NCBI RefSeq assembly: GCF_030063135.1
Contig: NZ_JASISO010000034.1
Coordinates: forward strand, 32,994 to 96,993
DNA length: 64,000 nt
Direction: 5' to 3'
DNA from: Streptomyces sp. G-G2
GTDB lineage: Bacteria > Actinomycetota > Actinomycetes > Streptomycetales > Streptomycetaceae
A program made the translations under genes and the position numbers. Position 1 is the first letter of the stretch. Every line of letters starts with the position of its first letter. Positions 24,023 to 32,899 of the stretch are shown piece by piece. The notes beneath the pieces were generated by a model. It saw only the letters and a program-made list of their open reading frames with translations, ran no database searches and was not told where the DNA came from.

Positions 24023-25699
24023 TCAGCCCACGACCCGCCCGATGAGGTAGACCGCGGGCGCCGCGGCGGCCAGCGGCAGCGCGACTCCGGCCGTCATGTG
24101 GACGAACTTGGACGGGTAGTCGTACGCCGCCACCCGCAGCCCGACCAGGGCGCACACCCCCGCGGCCAGGCCGAGCAGCGCCCCGCCCGGCCCGACCGGG
24201 GTGAACCCGCCGACCACGATGCCGGCACCCGCCGCCGCGACCAGCGACACCACCACGGAGGGCACGGTGGGCAGCGGCAGGGCGCGCGCGAACACGGCCA
24301 CCGCGACGGCGGCCGCGCCGACGCTGACGGCGGCCGTACCGGCGGCCAGGTACCCGGCGCAGACGATCGCCAGGGCCGCCGAAGCCACCGAGGCCATCAG
24401 CCCGTACATCCGCTCGTCCGGGTCGGCGTGGCTGCGCAGCTGGAGCATCAGGGTCAGCAGCACCCACGCCCCCAGCGTCCCGATGATCGCGCCCGGCCCG
24501 TACGGACGGCCCACCGCGAGCACCGCGACGTCCGCCACGACGGCTCCGGCGAAAGCCAGCGCGATGCCCTGGCGGGCGGGCCACATTCCGTTGAGCCGGA
24601 ACCAGCCCGCGGCCGTGAGCCCCTGGAGCGCGATGAGCGGGACCAGCAGCGCGAACTGCCCGAGGGCGGCGGCCCCGGCCAGCAGCAGCCCGAGCGCGGC
24701 GGTCAGTATCGCCGCCTGCGGACCCGGGTCGATGATCGGCGAGCGCCCCTCGGCGCGGGCCTGCCCGGGGTCCACGACGCGGGTGCTGCCGCCGAGGGTC
24801 GGGTTCGAGTACCCGGCGCCGGTCCCGGCGTCCGCGGCTTCCGCCACGTCCGCCGCCGGGGCCGGGGCCGGGGCCGCCGGGGCCCCGTAGGACGGCTGCG
24901 GCTGCGGCTCCTGCTCCTCGCGGTAGGGCGGCAGGTACGCGGTCCGCTCGGCCGCCGCCTCGGCCGGGGCGGGCCAGGGGGCGCCCGTACCGGCCTGGGA
25001 CCAGTCCTGCGCGGGCGCCGGGGCCTGGTACTGATGCTGGTACTGCCCCTGCTCCTGCTCCTGCTCCTGGTACTGCGGCTGGGCCTGGGCCTGCTCCGGG
25101 GCCCGGACCGGGGGCTCCTCCCGGAACCAGCCGTCGGGAGCCACCGGCTCCGGGGCCGGCGCGGGCGCGGGGACGTACGACTGCTGCTGCGGGTAGCCGT
25201 CCTCGCGGTAGGGCGGCAGGTACGCCGTCTCGACGGCCGCGGCCGCACCGGAGCCGTCCGGCCAGGGCACGCCCCGCACGGGCTGGACCGGCTGTACGGG
25301 CTGCGCCGGCTGCTGGGCCTCTTCGCGGAACCAGCCCTCGGGAGCCGCGGGCTGCTGGTGCTGCTGCGGCTGGTGCTGCTGCTGGTCCCAGAGCGGGGGC
25401 TGCGGCTGCTGGTACTGCTCGTGCTGCGGCTGCTCGTGCTGCGGCTGCTCGTGCTGCGGCTGGTACTGCTGGTGGTGCTGCTGCTCGTACGGCTGCTGCT
25501 GGTGCTGCTGCTCGTGCGGCGGCCGGTCCGGGATGCCCTCCACCGGCTCCTGGCCCGCGGCCGGGGGCTGGGGCTGGGGCTGGACCGGCTGGTAACTGGT
25601 GTCCCAGGTGTCCGACTGCCAGGTCTGGGTTCCGTACGGATCCGCGAAGGGATCCTGCGGCCGCTCGGGCCGCTGCTCTTCCGGCGTGGGAGTGGTCAT
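24023..25699 (-). CDS. Large membrane protein with Gln/Pro/His-rich N-terminal tail
   Basis: The protein has 558 residues. Residues 1-315 are low complexity: Gln/Pro/His repeats such as QPQHEQPQHEQPQHEQYQ, then two copies of the phrase TAYLPPYRE and two of APEGWFREE/APDGWFREE. The remaining 240 residues carry about ten hydrophobic helices (AAILTAALGLLLAGAAALG and others). It starts 5 bp after the MoaD-like gene and is probably co-transcribed. No transporter family is recognised. The CAG-rich tail is unusual for its composition. Confidence 0.7.
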   Translation of the reverse strand: MTTPTPEEQRPERPQDPFADPYGTQTWQSDTWDTSYQPVQPQPQPPAAGQEPVEGIPDRPPHEQQHQQQPYEQQHHQQYQPQHEQPQHEQPQHEQYQQPQPPLWDQQQHQPQQHQQPAAPEGWFREEAQQPAQPVQPVQPVRGVPWPDGSGAAAAVETAYLPPYREDGYPQQQSYVPAPAPAPEPVAPDGWFREEPPVRAPEQAQAQPQYQEQEQEQGQYQHQYQAPAPAQDWSQAGTGAPWPAPAEAAAERTAYLPPYREEQEPQPQPSYGAPAAPAPAPAADVAEAADAGTGAGYSNPTLGGSTRVVDPGQARAEGRSPIIDPGPQAAILTAALGLLLAGAAALGQFALLVPLIALQGLTAAGWFRLNGMWPARQGIALAFAGAVVADVAVLAVGRPYGPGAIIGTLGAWVLLTLMLQLRSHADPDERMYGLMASVASAALAIVCAGYLAAGTAAVSVGAAAVAVAVFARALPLPTVPSVVVSLVAAAGAGIVVGGFTPVGPGGALLGLAAGVCALVGLRVAAYDYPSKFVHMTAGVALPLAAAAPAVYLIGRVVG

Positions 25700-25703
25700 C
25701 GGA

Positions 25704-25997
25704 TCACCCGCCCGCGAACGGCGGCAGCACCTCTACGGTGCCGCCTTCGGTCAGTCGCACGGACGCGTGCGGGCGCAGTCCCACGGGCTGCTCGTCCACC
25801 AGGAAGGAGCAGCGCTGCAGGACCCGGGTCAGCTCCCCGGGGTGGCGTTCCCGCACGGCGTCGAGCGCCTCGGCGAGGGTCTGTGCCGAGTACGCCTCCT
25901 CCGCCGTCTTGGCCGCGGACTTGGCCGCGGCCCAGTAGCGGATGGTTCCGGTTGCCACTGCAGCTCCTATCGTCGGCTCCGTACCGTCGGGCTCCAT
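25704..25997 (-). CDS. MoaD/ThiS-like beta-grasp sulfur carrier
   Basis: This 97-residue protein starts at the ATG at 25997, preceded by GGAGGGG. The beta-grasp fold is visible (TGTIRYWAAAKSAAK, FLVDEQPVGLRPHASVRL, GGTVEVLPPFAGG), and the C-terminal Gly-Gly needed for adenylation and thiocarboxylation is present. It may serve molybdopterin or another sulfur transfer. No MoaE or adenylating enzyme is encoded nearby, so the pathway is unresolved. Confidence 0.82.
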   Translation of the reverse strand: MEPDGTEPTIGAAVATGTIRYWAAAKSAAKTAEEAYSAQTLAEALDAVRERHPGELTRVLQRCSFLVDEQPVGLRPHASVRLTEGGTVEVLPPFAGG

Positions 25998-26169
25998 GAT
26001 GGCCCCTCCCGCCCGCAACCCCGGCGTGCCTCCGCGCGCCCCGGGTGCGCCCAACCGGCCGCACGCCGGTCCACCGATCCGGTGAAACCGGGCGCAACCA
26101 GGCCCGGAGGGTGGCGGGGACCACAGAATCCGGGCTCACCGAAACCTCGGCCCCCGGCCGACAGGTGGG

Positions 26170-26355
26170 CTATTCTGGCGTTGAAGAGGATCCGGGCAAC
26201 GTAGCCCCCGGGTCCTTTTGTGCTTTCAGCACGTTGAACAGAGCGAGAACAAGCAGGACGACAAGCAGAACGAAGAGCAGAACAGTGGCGGCCACGCGGT
26301 CCTCAGGGCGCGGGGACCCGGAGCCGCCGCCCAGACGTACGAAGCAGTGCCGCAT
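26170..26355 (-). CDS. Possible small membrane protein, divergent from glnR
   Basis: The frame from the ATG at 26355 encodes 61 residues: a short polar N-terminus, a strongly hydrophobic stretch (ATVLLFVLLVVLLVLALF) and the tail NVLKAQKDPGATLPGSSS. The helix-then-KAQKDPG pattern looks protein-like rather than random. The ribosome site (GAGGA) is only one base from the ATG, and the 25998-26449 gap has no other gene. The call is uncertain; the same DNA could be glnR leader sequence. Confidence 0.35.
   Translation of the reverse strand: MRHCFVRLGGGSGSPRPEDRVAATVLLFVLLVVLLVLALFNVLKAQKDPGATLPGSSSTPE
26188..26219 (+). terminator. Hairpin plus T-run upstream of glnR, possible attenuator
   Basis: GGATCCGGG (26188-26196) pairs with CCCGGGTCC (26207-26215) and is followed by TTTT (26216-26219). 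The orientation fits termination of plus-strand transcription. The genes to the left are transcribed leftwards, so it could end a short RNA starting near 26150 or attenuate a long glnR leader. A TATTCT about 18 bp before the stem could be a -10 element. Confidence 0.45.
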
Positions 26356-26449
26356 GTCCTCGACGGGACCGAGGAGGAACCGACGTGATGGCCCAGCGAA
26401 CCGTGCACCACCGGCCCGACCGCCAGACCCTGGCAGGGGGGTGGCGGCG

Positions 26450-27265
26450 ATGAGTTCCCTGCTGCTGCTGACCAACGCCCTGCAGCCGTCCACCGAGGTG
26501 CTGCCCGCCCTCGGACTGCTGCTCCACAGTGTCCGGGTGGCGCCCGCGGAGGGCCCCGCCCTCGTGGACACCCCGGGGGCCGACGTCATCCTCATCGACG
26601 GCCGCCGCGACCTGCCCCAGGTCCGCTCCCTGTGCCAGCTGCTCCGCTCCACCGGGCCCGGCTGCCCGCTGATCCTCGTGGTCACCGAGGGCGGCCTCGC
26701 GGCCGTCACCGCCGACTGGGGCATCGACGACGTACTCCTCGACTCCGCGGGCCCCGCCGAGGTCGAGGCGCGGCTGCGGCTGGCCACCGGCCGCCAGCAG
26801 CTCGGCTGCGACGACTCCCCCATGGAGATCCGCAACGGCGACCTGTCGGTCGACGAGGCGACGTACTCCGCCAAACTCAAGGGCCGGGTCCTCGACCTCA
26901 CCTTCAAGGAGTTCGAGCTGATCAAGTACCTCGCGCAGCACCCGGGCCGGGTCTTCACCCGCGCCCAGCTGCTCCAGGAGGTGTGGGGCTACGACTACTT
27001 CGGCGGCACCCGGACGGTCGACGTCCACGTACGGCGCCTGCGGGCCAAGCTCGGCCCCGAGCACGAGTCGCTGATCGGGACCGTCCGCAACGTCGGCTAC
27101 CGCTTCGTGACCCCCGAGAAGGTCGAGCGCGCGGCCGAGGAGGCCCGCAAACAGGCCGTCACCCAGGCCGCCGCCGGGGTGGTCGCCGAGGCCGCCCAGG
27201 CCATCCCCCGGATGGCCGACACCACCCCGCACACCCGGACGCCCGGCCGACCTGCCCAGACCTAG
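26450..27265 (+). CDS. glnR: GlnR, global nitrogen response regulator
   Basis: This 271-residue OmpR-type regulator starts at the ATG at 26450, after AGGGGGGTGGCGGCG. The atypical receiver (SSLLLLTNALQPSTEVLP, GADVILIDGRRDLPQVRS) and the winged-helix domain (VLDLTFKEFELIKYLAQHPG, YFGGTRTVDVHVRRLRAKLG) match streptomycete GlnR closely. It is an orphan regulator without a cognate kinase gene beside it. It activates ammonium assimilation genes (glnA, amtB, nirB) and represses others. The C-terminal tail of about 50 residues after FVTPEKVERA is a disordered Ala-rich extension. Confidence 0.95.
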   Translation: MSSLLLLTNALQPSTEVLPALGLLLHSVRVAPAEGPALVDTPGADVILIDGRRDLPQVRSLCQLLRSTGPGCPLILVVTEGGLAAVTADWGIDDVLLDSAGPAEVEARLRLATGRQQLGCDDSPMEIRNGDLSVDEATYSAKLKGRVLDLTFKEFELIKYLAQHPGRVFTRAQLLQEVWGYDYFGGTRTVDVHVRRLRAKLGPEHESLIGTVRNVGYRFVTPEKVERAAEEARKQAVTQAAAGVVAEAAQAIPRMADTTPHTRTPGRPAQT

Positions 27266-27289
27266 TTCCCCCCGCGTAGACTCCAGCCC

Positions 27290-28312
27290 GTGGCCAAGGT
27301 GACGCGGGACGATGTGGCACGACTTGCGGGAACTTCTACCGCGGTCGTGAGCTACGTCATCAACAACGGACCCCGGCCGGTCGCCCCGGCCACGCGCGAG
27401 CGTGTCCTCGCCGCGATCAAGGAGCTGGGCTACCGCCCGGACCGGGTCGCGCAGGCCATGGCCTCGCGGCGCACCGACCTCATAGGCATGATCGTGCCGG
27501 ACGCGCGCCAGCCGTTCTTCGCGGAGATGGCGCACGCCGTCGAACAGGCCGCGGCCGAGCGCGGGAAGATGGTCCTGGTCGGCAACTCCGACTACCGGGA
27601 CGAGCGCGAGGTGCACTACCTGCGCGCCTTCCTCGGCATGCGGGTGTCCGGGCTGATCCTCGTCAGCCAGGGCATGAGCGAGCGCGCCGCCACCGAGATC
27701 GAGGCCTGGGACGCCCGGGTGGTGCTCCTGCACGAGCGCCCCGAGGCGATCGACGACGTCGCCGTCGTCACCGACGACATCGGGGGCGCCCAGCTCGCCA
27801 CCCGCCACCTGCTGGAGCACGGGCACGAGTACGTCGCCTGCATCGGCGGCGTCGAGAACACCCCCTCCGTCGGCGACCCGGTCGCCGACCACGTCGAGGG
27901 CTGGCGCCGGGCCATGCGGGAGTCCGGGCGCTCGGTGGAGGGGCGGCTCTTCGAGGCCCCGTACAACCGCTACGACGCGTACAAGGTCGCCCTGGAGGTC
28001 CTGGCCGGACCCCAGCGGCCCCCGGCGATCTTCTGCGCCACCGACGACCAGGCCATCGGGGTCCTGCGCGCCGCCCGCGAGCTGCGGATCGACGTCCCCG
28101 GGGAGCTGGCGGTGGCCGGCTTCGACGACGTGAAGGAAGCCGGGCTGACGGACCCGCCGCTGACCACGGTCGCCTCGGACCGCCCGGCGATGGCCCGCGC
28201 GGCCGTGGACCTCGTCCTGGACGACGCCCTGCGGGTGGCGGGCTCCCGGCGCGAGCGGCTGAAGCAGTTCCCGTCGGCGCTGGTCATCCGCCGCTCCTGC
28301 GGCTGCCGCTGA
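27290..28312 (+). CDS. LacI-family transcriptional regulator
   Basis: This 340-residue protein starts at the GTG at 27290, 24 bp after glnR. The LacI headpiece is textbook (VTRDDVARLAGTSTAVVSYV, then INNGPRPVAPATRERVLAAI). A periplasmic-binding-protein-like effector domain follows (FCATDDQAIGVLRAARE, VAGFDDVKEAGLTDPPLTTV). It ends in an unusual CGC (RRSCGCR). The effector and targets are unknown, and no sugar transporter is adjacent. Confidence 0.9.
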   Translation: MAKVTRDDVARLAGTSTAVVSYVINNGPRPVAPATRERVLAAIKELGYRPDRVAQAMASRRTDLIGMIVPDARQPFFAEMAHAVEQAAAERGKMVLVGNSDYRDEREVHYLRAFLGMRVSGLILVSQGMSERAATEIEAWDARVVLLHERPEAIDDVAVVTDDIGGAQLATRHLLEHGHEYVACIGGVENTPSVGDPVADHVEGWRRAMRESGRSVEGRLFEAPYNRYDAYKVALEVLAGPQRPPAIFCATDDQAIGVLRAARELRIDVPGELAVAGFDDVKEAGLTDPPLTTVASDRPAMARAAVDLVLDDALRVAGSRRERLKQFPSALVIRRSCGCR

Positions 28313-28364
28313 CCCGTTTTCACAGGTCAGAAGCCCTGTCGGGGGTGGCTGTTAGGCTCGGAAC

Positions 28365-28811
28365 ATGACCCCGCAAGAGCTCGCGGCCCTCGGGCACCTG
28401 CGGCGGGCACGGGACCTGATCGACCGGGAATACGCCCTTCCGCTCGACGTTCCCACCATCGCCCGCCACGCGCTCATGTCGCCCGCGCACTTCTCCCGTC
28501 AGTTCCGCGCGGCCTACGGCGAGACCCCGTACGGCTACCTCATGACCCGCCGGATCGAACGCGCCACGTACCTGCTGCGCGCGGGCATGAGTGTGACCGA
28601 CGCGTGCATGACCGTCGGCTGTACCTCGCTCGGTTCGTTCAGCTCGCGGTTCACCGAGCTGATGGGCGAGACCCCGAGCGCGTACCGCGCGCGGGAGCAC
28701 CCCGCGGTGGCGGCGATGCCCTCGTGCGTGGCGAAGGCCACGACCCGGCCGATCAGAACCGCTTCCGAGAGGAGCAGGATTCGAGAAGCGGGTGGCGGGG
28801 CCGCCGCCTAG
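28365..28811 (+). CDS. AraC-family regulator, DNA-binding domain only
   Basis: This 148-residue protein consists mainly of the two helix-turn-helix motifs of AraC (LDVPTIARHALMSPAHFSRQ and MSVTDACMTVGCTSLGSFSS), with the conserved FRAAYGETPYGYL linker. There is no separate ligand domain. A short tail follows. It is 10 bp upstream of the VOC-family gene, and such pairs are common in Streptomyces, so it probably regulates or is co-transcribed with that gene. Confidence 0.88.
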   Translation: MTPQELAALGHLRRARDLIDREYALPLDVPTIARHALMSPAHFSRQFRAAYGETPYGYLMTRRIERATYLLRAGMSVTDACMTVGCTSLGSFSSRFTELMGETPSAYRAREHPAVAAMPSCVAKATTRPIRTASERSRIREAGGGAAA

Positions 28812-28821
28812 CGTGGTCCGC

Positions 28822-29232
28822 ATGAACATCTCACTCCAGTACTGCCACATCACCGTCAACGACGTCGACGAGTCGCTCGGCTTCTACCGTGACGCGCTCG
28901 GCCTCGACGTCCGCAACGACGTCGCCTCGGGCGGGTTCCGCTGGGTCACCCTCGGCAGCCAGGCCCAGCCCGACCTGGAGATCGTCCTCTCGCAGCCGCA
29001 CGCCGGCCGGTCCCAGGCCGACGGCGACGCCCTCCAGGAGCTGCTCACCAAGGGCGTCCTGACCCAGGTCGTCTTCCGCACCGACGACCTCGGCACGGCG
29101 TTCGAGAAGGTGCGCGCGTCGGGCGCCGAGGTGCTCCAGGAGCCCATCGACCAGCCGTGGGGCCCGCGCGACTGCGCGTTCCGCGACCCCTCCGGCAACA
29201 TGGTCCGCATCTCGCAGGCGCCGAAGGCCTGA
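28822..29232 (+). CDS. VOC (glyoxalase/bleomycin-resistance) superfamily protein
   Basis: The protein has 136 residues from the ATG at 28822. Two beta-alpha-beta-beta-beta modules are visible, with metal-ligand positions at His9 (QYCHITVND) and a Glu/Arg-rich strand near DLEIVLSQ. The second module ends CAFRDPSGNMVRISQ, the standard VOC ending. These proteins act on or sequester small molecules; the substrate here is unknown. It is paired with the AraC-type gene upstream. Confidence 0.85.
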   Translation: MNISLQYCHITVNDVDESLGFYRDALGLDVRNDVASGGFRWVTLGSQAQPDLEIVLSQPHAGRSQADGDALQELLTKGVLTQVVFRTDDLGTAFEKVRASGAEVLQEPIDQPWGPRDCAFRDPSGNMVRISQAPKA

Positions 29233-29391
29233 GCAGCCGCCGTCGTACGGGCCGTCCGCGCTCCGTCCGAGCTCTTCGCCAGCTCGGTCCGAGCGGTCGC
29301 GGGCGGCGCTTATATCGGGCATACGAGGTTCTGTCGGGCTTCTCAGCGGGGACTCAGGAAGCTCTCATGATCCGCGCCCAGAGTCATATCC

Positions 29392-30633
29392 ATGACCGAG
29401 AGCTTCCGCCGCGAAGGCGACCCGCAGGAGAACCGCCCGGCTCAGGACGCGCCCTTCGGCGAGGACTGGCAGCGGGGCCACGACCGGCTCGCGCAGGAGG
29501 CCCGGGGCGGGGCCGGGGCGTACCCCCCGCCCCCGGTCCACCCCCCGGCAGCTCCGGCCCCCGGCTGGTTCGAGGCCCACGAGCCCCCGCCGCAGGGCGC
29601 GGGCATGGGAATGGGCACGGGCGCGGGCACAGGCACGGGTCCGGGTCCGGGTCCGGGTGGGGACATGGCCGGGGGCGCCAGTCACGCCCGCCGCCCCCGC
29701 CGTCCCGTCGTCCTGCTCGCCGCGGTCGCCCTCGCGGCGGCGATCGTCGGCGGCGGCACCTCCGCCGGGATCCAGCAGTACCTCAGTCACCGTGACGCCG
29801 GCGCCACCGGCATCTCCGGCTCCAACGTCTCGCAGTCCACCATCGGGACCGTCTCCGGCGTGGCCGAGCAGGTCAGCCCCTCCGTCGTGCGCATCGACAC
29901 GAAGACCGCCGCGGGCACCGGTACCGGCTCCGGCGTCGTCGTCACCGCCGACGGGGAGATCGTCACCAACAACCACGTGGTCAGCGGCGCCACCGAGGTC
30001 CAGGTGACGATGAGCGACGGCAAGAAGTACCGCGCGAAGGTCCTCGGCACCGACCCGGACAAGGACCTCGCCCTGATCAAGCTGCAGGGCGCCGGCGGCC
30101 TCAAGCCCGCCAAGCTCGGCAACTCCGACGCCCTCAGGGTCGGCGACCAGGTCGTCGCCATCGGCTCCCCCGACCGCCTCACCGGCACCGTCACCAGCGG
30201 CATCGTCTCCGCGCTGAACCGCGACGTGAACGTCCCCAAGTCCGAGCAGCAGTCACCGCAGAGCCAGCGCCAGCAGGGCGGCAGCGGCGGCTGGCCGTTC
30301 TCCTACGGCGGTCGCCAGTTCAACGGCGACACCGGCCAGAACACCACCTCGTACAAGGCCATCCAGACGGACGCCTCCCTCAACCCCGGCAACTCCGGCG
30401 GCGCGCTCGTCAACATGAACGGCGAGATCGTCGGGATGCCCTCCGCGATCTACTCCCCCTCCACCGACAGCTCCGGCGCGGGCAGCGTCGGCCTCGGCTT
30501 CGCCATCCCCGTCAACACCATCAAGGCCGACCTGGACTCGCTGCGCAAGGGCGGCCCCGGCGGCGCCGGTGGCGGCAGCACGGACAACGGCGCGGACAAC
30601 GGCACCGGCACCGGCTTCGGCACCTCCTTCTGA
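29392..30633 (+). CDS. HtrA/DegP-like trypsin-type serine protease, membrane anchored
   Basis: This 413-residue protein has a 90-residue Pro/Gly-rich cytosolic tail (including MGMGTGAGTGTGPGPGPGG) and one membrane helix (VVLLAAVALAAAIVGGG). The extracytoplasmic protease domain has His (TNNHVVSG), Asp (DKDLALIKL) and Ser (NPGNSGGALV). Unlike DegP there is no PDZ domain; the chain ends in a Gly/Asn-rich tail. An insertion with SEQQSPQSQRQQGGSGG lies before the catalytic Ser. It lies 90 bp upstream of a two-component system, an arrangement like pepD beside mprAB in mycobacteria, which suggests an envelope-stress role. Confidence 0.9.
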   Translation: MTESFRREGDPQENRPAQDAPFGEDWQRGHDRLAQEARGGAGAYPPPPVHPPAAPAPGWFEAHEPPPQGAGMGMGTGAGTGTGPGPGPGGDMAGGASHARRPRRPVVLLAAVALAAAIVGGGTSAGIQQYLSHRDAGATGISGSNVSQSTIGTVSGVAEQVSPSVVRIDTKTAAGTGTGSGVVVTADGEIVTNNHVVSGATEVQVTMSDGKKYRAKVLGTDPDKDLALIKLQGAGGLKPAKLGNSDALRVGDQVVAIGSPDRLTGTVTSGIVSALNRDVNVPKSEQQSPQSQRQQGGSGGWPFSYGGRQFNGDTGQNTTSYKAIQTDASLNPGNSGGALVNMNGEIVGMPSAIYSPSTDSSGAGSVGLGFAIPVNTIKADLDSLRKGGPGGAGGGSTDNGADNGTGTGFGTSF

Positions 30634-30723
30634 CACCGTGGCACGCTGGAGCCCCAAAGCCGCGGCCCGCCGACCGCTGACCGCTGACCGCTGACCGACG
30701 AACCTTGACTGGGGAGCCCACCG

Positions 30724-31467
30724 ATGAATCCCGCCGAAGGCGAAGCGCGCGTACTCGTCGTGGACGACGAACCGGCCGTCCGTGAAGCCCTGCGCCGCAG
30801 TCTCGCCTTCGAGGGATACGGCACCGAGACCGCCGTGGACGGCCTCGACGCCCTCGACAAGGCCGCCGCCTACGCCCCGGACCTGATCGTCCTGGACATC
30901 CAGATGCCCCGGATGGACGGCCTCACGGCGGCCCGGCGGCTGCGCGCCGCCGGATCCGTCACCCCGATCCTGATGCTCACCGCCCGCGACACCGTCGGCG
31001 ACCGGGTCACCGGCCTCGACGCGGGCGCCGACGACTACCTCGTCAAGCCCTTCGAGCTGGACGAGCTCTTCGCCCGCGTCCGCGCCCTGCTGCGCCGCAG
31101 CTCCTACGGCGCCGCGGCCGGCTCCCCGGAGGCCGCCGCGGACGTACTGACCTTCGGCGACCTGCGCATGGACCTGGCCACCCGCGAGGTGACCCGCTCG
31201 GGGCGCGCCGTGGAGCTGACCCGCACCGAGTTCACCCTGCTGGAGATGTTCCTCGCGCACCCGCGCCAGGTCCTCACCCGCGAGCAGATCCTCAAGGCCG
31301 TCTGGGGCTTCGACTTCGAGCCCAGCTCCAACTCCCTGGACGTGTACGTCATGTACCTGCGCCGCAAGACGGAAGCGGGCGGCGAACCGCGCCTCGTGCA
31401 CACCGTCCGCGGGGTCGGCTACGTCCTGCGCGCCGCCGTCTCCGGCGACAGCGGCGGCCCGGAATGA
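30724..31467 (+). CDS. OmpR-family response regulator (MprA-like)
   Basis: This 247-residue protein has a receiver with the acidic pair (LVVDDEPAV), phospho-acceptor Asp (LIVLDIQMPRMDGL) and Lys (YLVKPFELDEL). A winged-helix domain follows (VELTRTEFTLLEMFLAHPRQ, SNSLDVYVMYLRRKTE). It overlaps the kinase gene by 4 bp (ATGA). Together with the protease upstream it forms a probable envelope-stress unit. Confidence 0.92.
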   Translation: MNPAEGEARVLVVDDEPAVREALRRSLAFEGYGTETAVDGLDALDKAAAYAPDLIVLDIQMPRMDGLTAARRLRAAGSVTPILMLTARDTVGDRVTGLDAGADDYLVKPFELDELFARVRALLRRSSYGAAAGSPEAAADVLTFGDLRMDLATREVTRSGRAVELTRTEFTLLEMFLAHPRQVLTREQILKAVWGFDFEPSSNSLDVYVMYLRRKTEAGGEPRLVHTVRGVGYVLRAAVSGDSGGPE

Positions 31468-32882
31468 GTCCAGCCGCCAGATTCCGCGGGCTGCCGCTGC
31501 GCTCGCGCCTGGCCCTGCTCGTCTCGGTCGCCGTCGCCGTCGCGGTGGCGGCGGTCGCCGCCGTGTCCTGGGTGATGGTCCGCACCCAGCTCAGCGACCA
31601 GCTCGACCGCTCCCTGGTGTCCACGAACGTCAGCGGACAAGTGGCCAGATCGCTCCGTGAGGGCTGTGTCGTGCGGCCTCAGCAGCCCACGCAGCAGATC
31701 GCCGGGAACCTGAACGCGACCGTGCAGATCGTCCTCGCCGACGGCACCCGGTGCTGGGTGAGCGGCCTGGCGAACCTCCCGGTCACCAGGGCCGACCAGG
31801 CGGTCGCGGGCGACGAGGGCGCCCGGTCCATCCTGCACGACGTGACGACCGCGGACGGCGTGGACATGCGCGTCTACACGATGCAGAGCAACCCCGGCGG
31901 GCCCGCCTTCGGCGTCTCCATCGCCAAGCCGCTCGCCGACATCGACAAGCCGCTGTCCACCCTGGCCTGGGTCCTGGTCCTCGTCGCCGGCATCGGCGTG
32001 ATCGGCGCGGGCGCGGCCGGCCTGTGGGTGGCCCGTACCGGCCTGCGGCCCGTCGACGAACTGACCGGCGCCGTCGAGCACATCGCCCGCACCGAGGACC
32101 TCACCGTCCGCATCCCCGACACCGGCGACGACGAGATCGCCCGGCTCTCGCGCTCCTTCAACTCGATGACCAGCGCGCTCGCCTCCTCCCGCGACCGGCA
32201 GGCACAGCTGATCGCCGACGCGGGCCACGAACTGCGTACGCCGCTCACCTCGCTGCGCACCAACATCGAGCTGCTCGCCCGCAGCGAGGACACCGGCCGG
32301 GCCATCCCCCCGCAGGACCGCAAGGAGCTCCTCGCGTCGGTCAAGGCCCAGATGACCGAGCTTGCCTCGCTCATCGGCGACCTCCAGGAACTGTCCCGGC
32401 CGGACGCCGCACAGCACGGCCCGCTCCAGGTCGTCGCCCTGCACGACATCGCGGGCAACGCCCTGTCCCGGGCCCGGCTGCGCGGCCCCGAGCTGACGTT
32501 CACGGCGGACCTGGAGCCCTGGTACGTACGCGGCGAGGCCGCCGCCCTCGAGCGGGCCCTGGTCAACATCCTGGACAACGCCGTCAAGTTCAGCCCGCCC
32601 GGCGGCGCGGTCGACCTCGCGCTGCGCGCGGGCGAGCTGACCGTACGGGACCACGGCCCCGGCATCCCCGCCGAGGACCTCCCGCACGTCTTCGACCGGT
32701 TCTGGCGCTCCCCCTCGGCCCGGGCGCTGCCGGGCAGCGGGCTGGGCCTGTCGATCGTGGCCCGTACGGTCCACGGCGCGGGCGGCACCGCCGAACTGCG
32801 GGCCGCCCCGGACGGCGGTCCGGGCGCGCAGGCCGTCCTGCGCTTCCCTGGCGCGCCGACCCCGCCGCCGCAGGTGCCTTAG
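31464..32882 (+). CDS. Sensor histidine kinase (MprB-like)
   Basis: This 472-residue kinase has two membrane helices (about 15-37 and 165-190) around an extracytoplasmic sensor of about 125 residues with two Cys (REGCVVRP, GTRCWVSG). HAMP follows, then HisKA (AGHELRTPLTSLRTNIEL), N-box (LVNILDNAVKFSPPGG) and glycine loops (VRDHGPGIP, GSGLGLSIV). All catalytic motifs are intact. It is the partner of the response regulator it overlaps. Confidence 0.92.
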   Translation: MSPAARFRGLPLRSRLALLVSVAVAVAVAAVAAVSWVMVRTQLSDQLDRSLVSTNVSGQVARSLREGCVVRPQQPTQQIAGNLNATVQIVLADGTRCWVSGLANLPVTRADQAVAGDEGARSILHDVTTADGVDMRVYTMQSNPGGPAFGVSIAKPLADIDKPLSTLAWVLVLVAGIGVIGAGAAGLWVARTGLRPVDELTGAVEHIARTEDLTVRIPDTGDDEIARLSRSFNSMTSALASSRDRQAQLIADAGHELRTPLTSLRTNIELLARSEDTGRAIPPQDRKELLASVKAQMTELASLIGDLQELSRPDAAQHGPLQVVALHDIAGNALSRARLRGPELTFTADLEPWYVRGEAAALERALVNILDNAVKFSPPGGAVDLALRAGELTVRDHGPGIPAEDLPHVFDRFWRSPSARALPGSGLGLSIVARTVHGAGGTAELRAAPDGGPGAQAVLRFPGAPTPPPQVP

Positions 32883-32899
32883 CCTCCTGGGCCGAGGGC

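Noticed and set aside
26384..26452. 21-codon frame overlapping the glnR start by ATGA
   Set aside because: It has no composition or conservation argument visible here; the overlap could be chance.
30671..30699. Short CTGACCG repeats between protease and regulator genes
   Set aside because: Three to four 7-bp copies are a trivial slippage product; no link to a regulator is visible.
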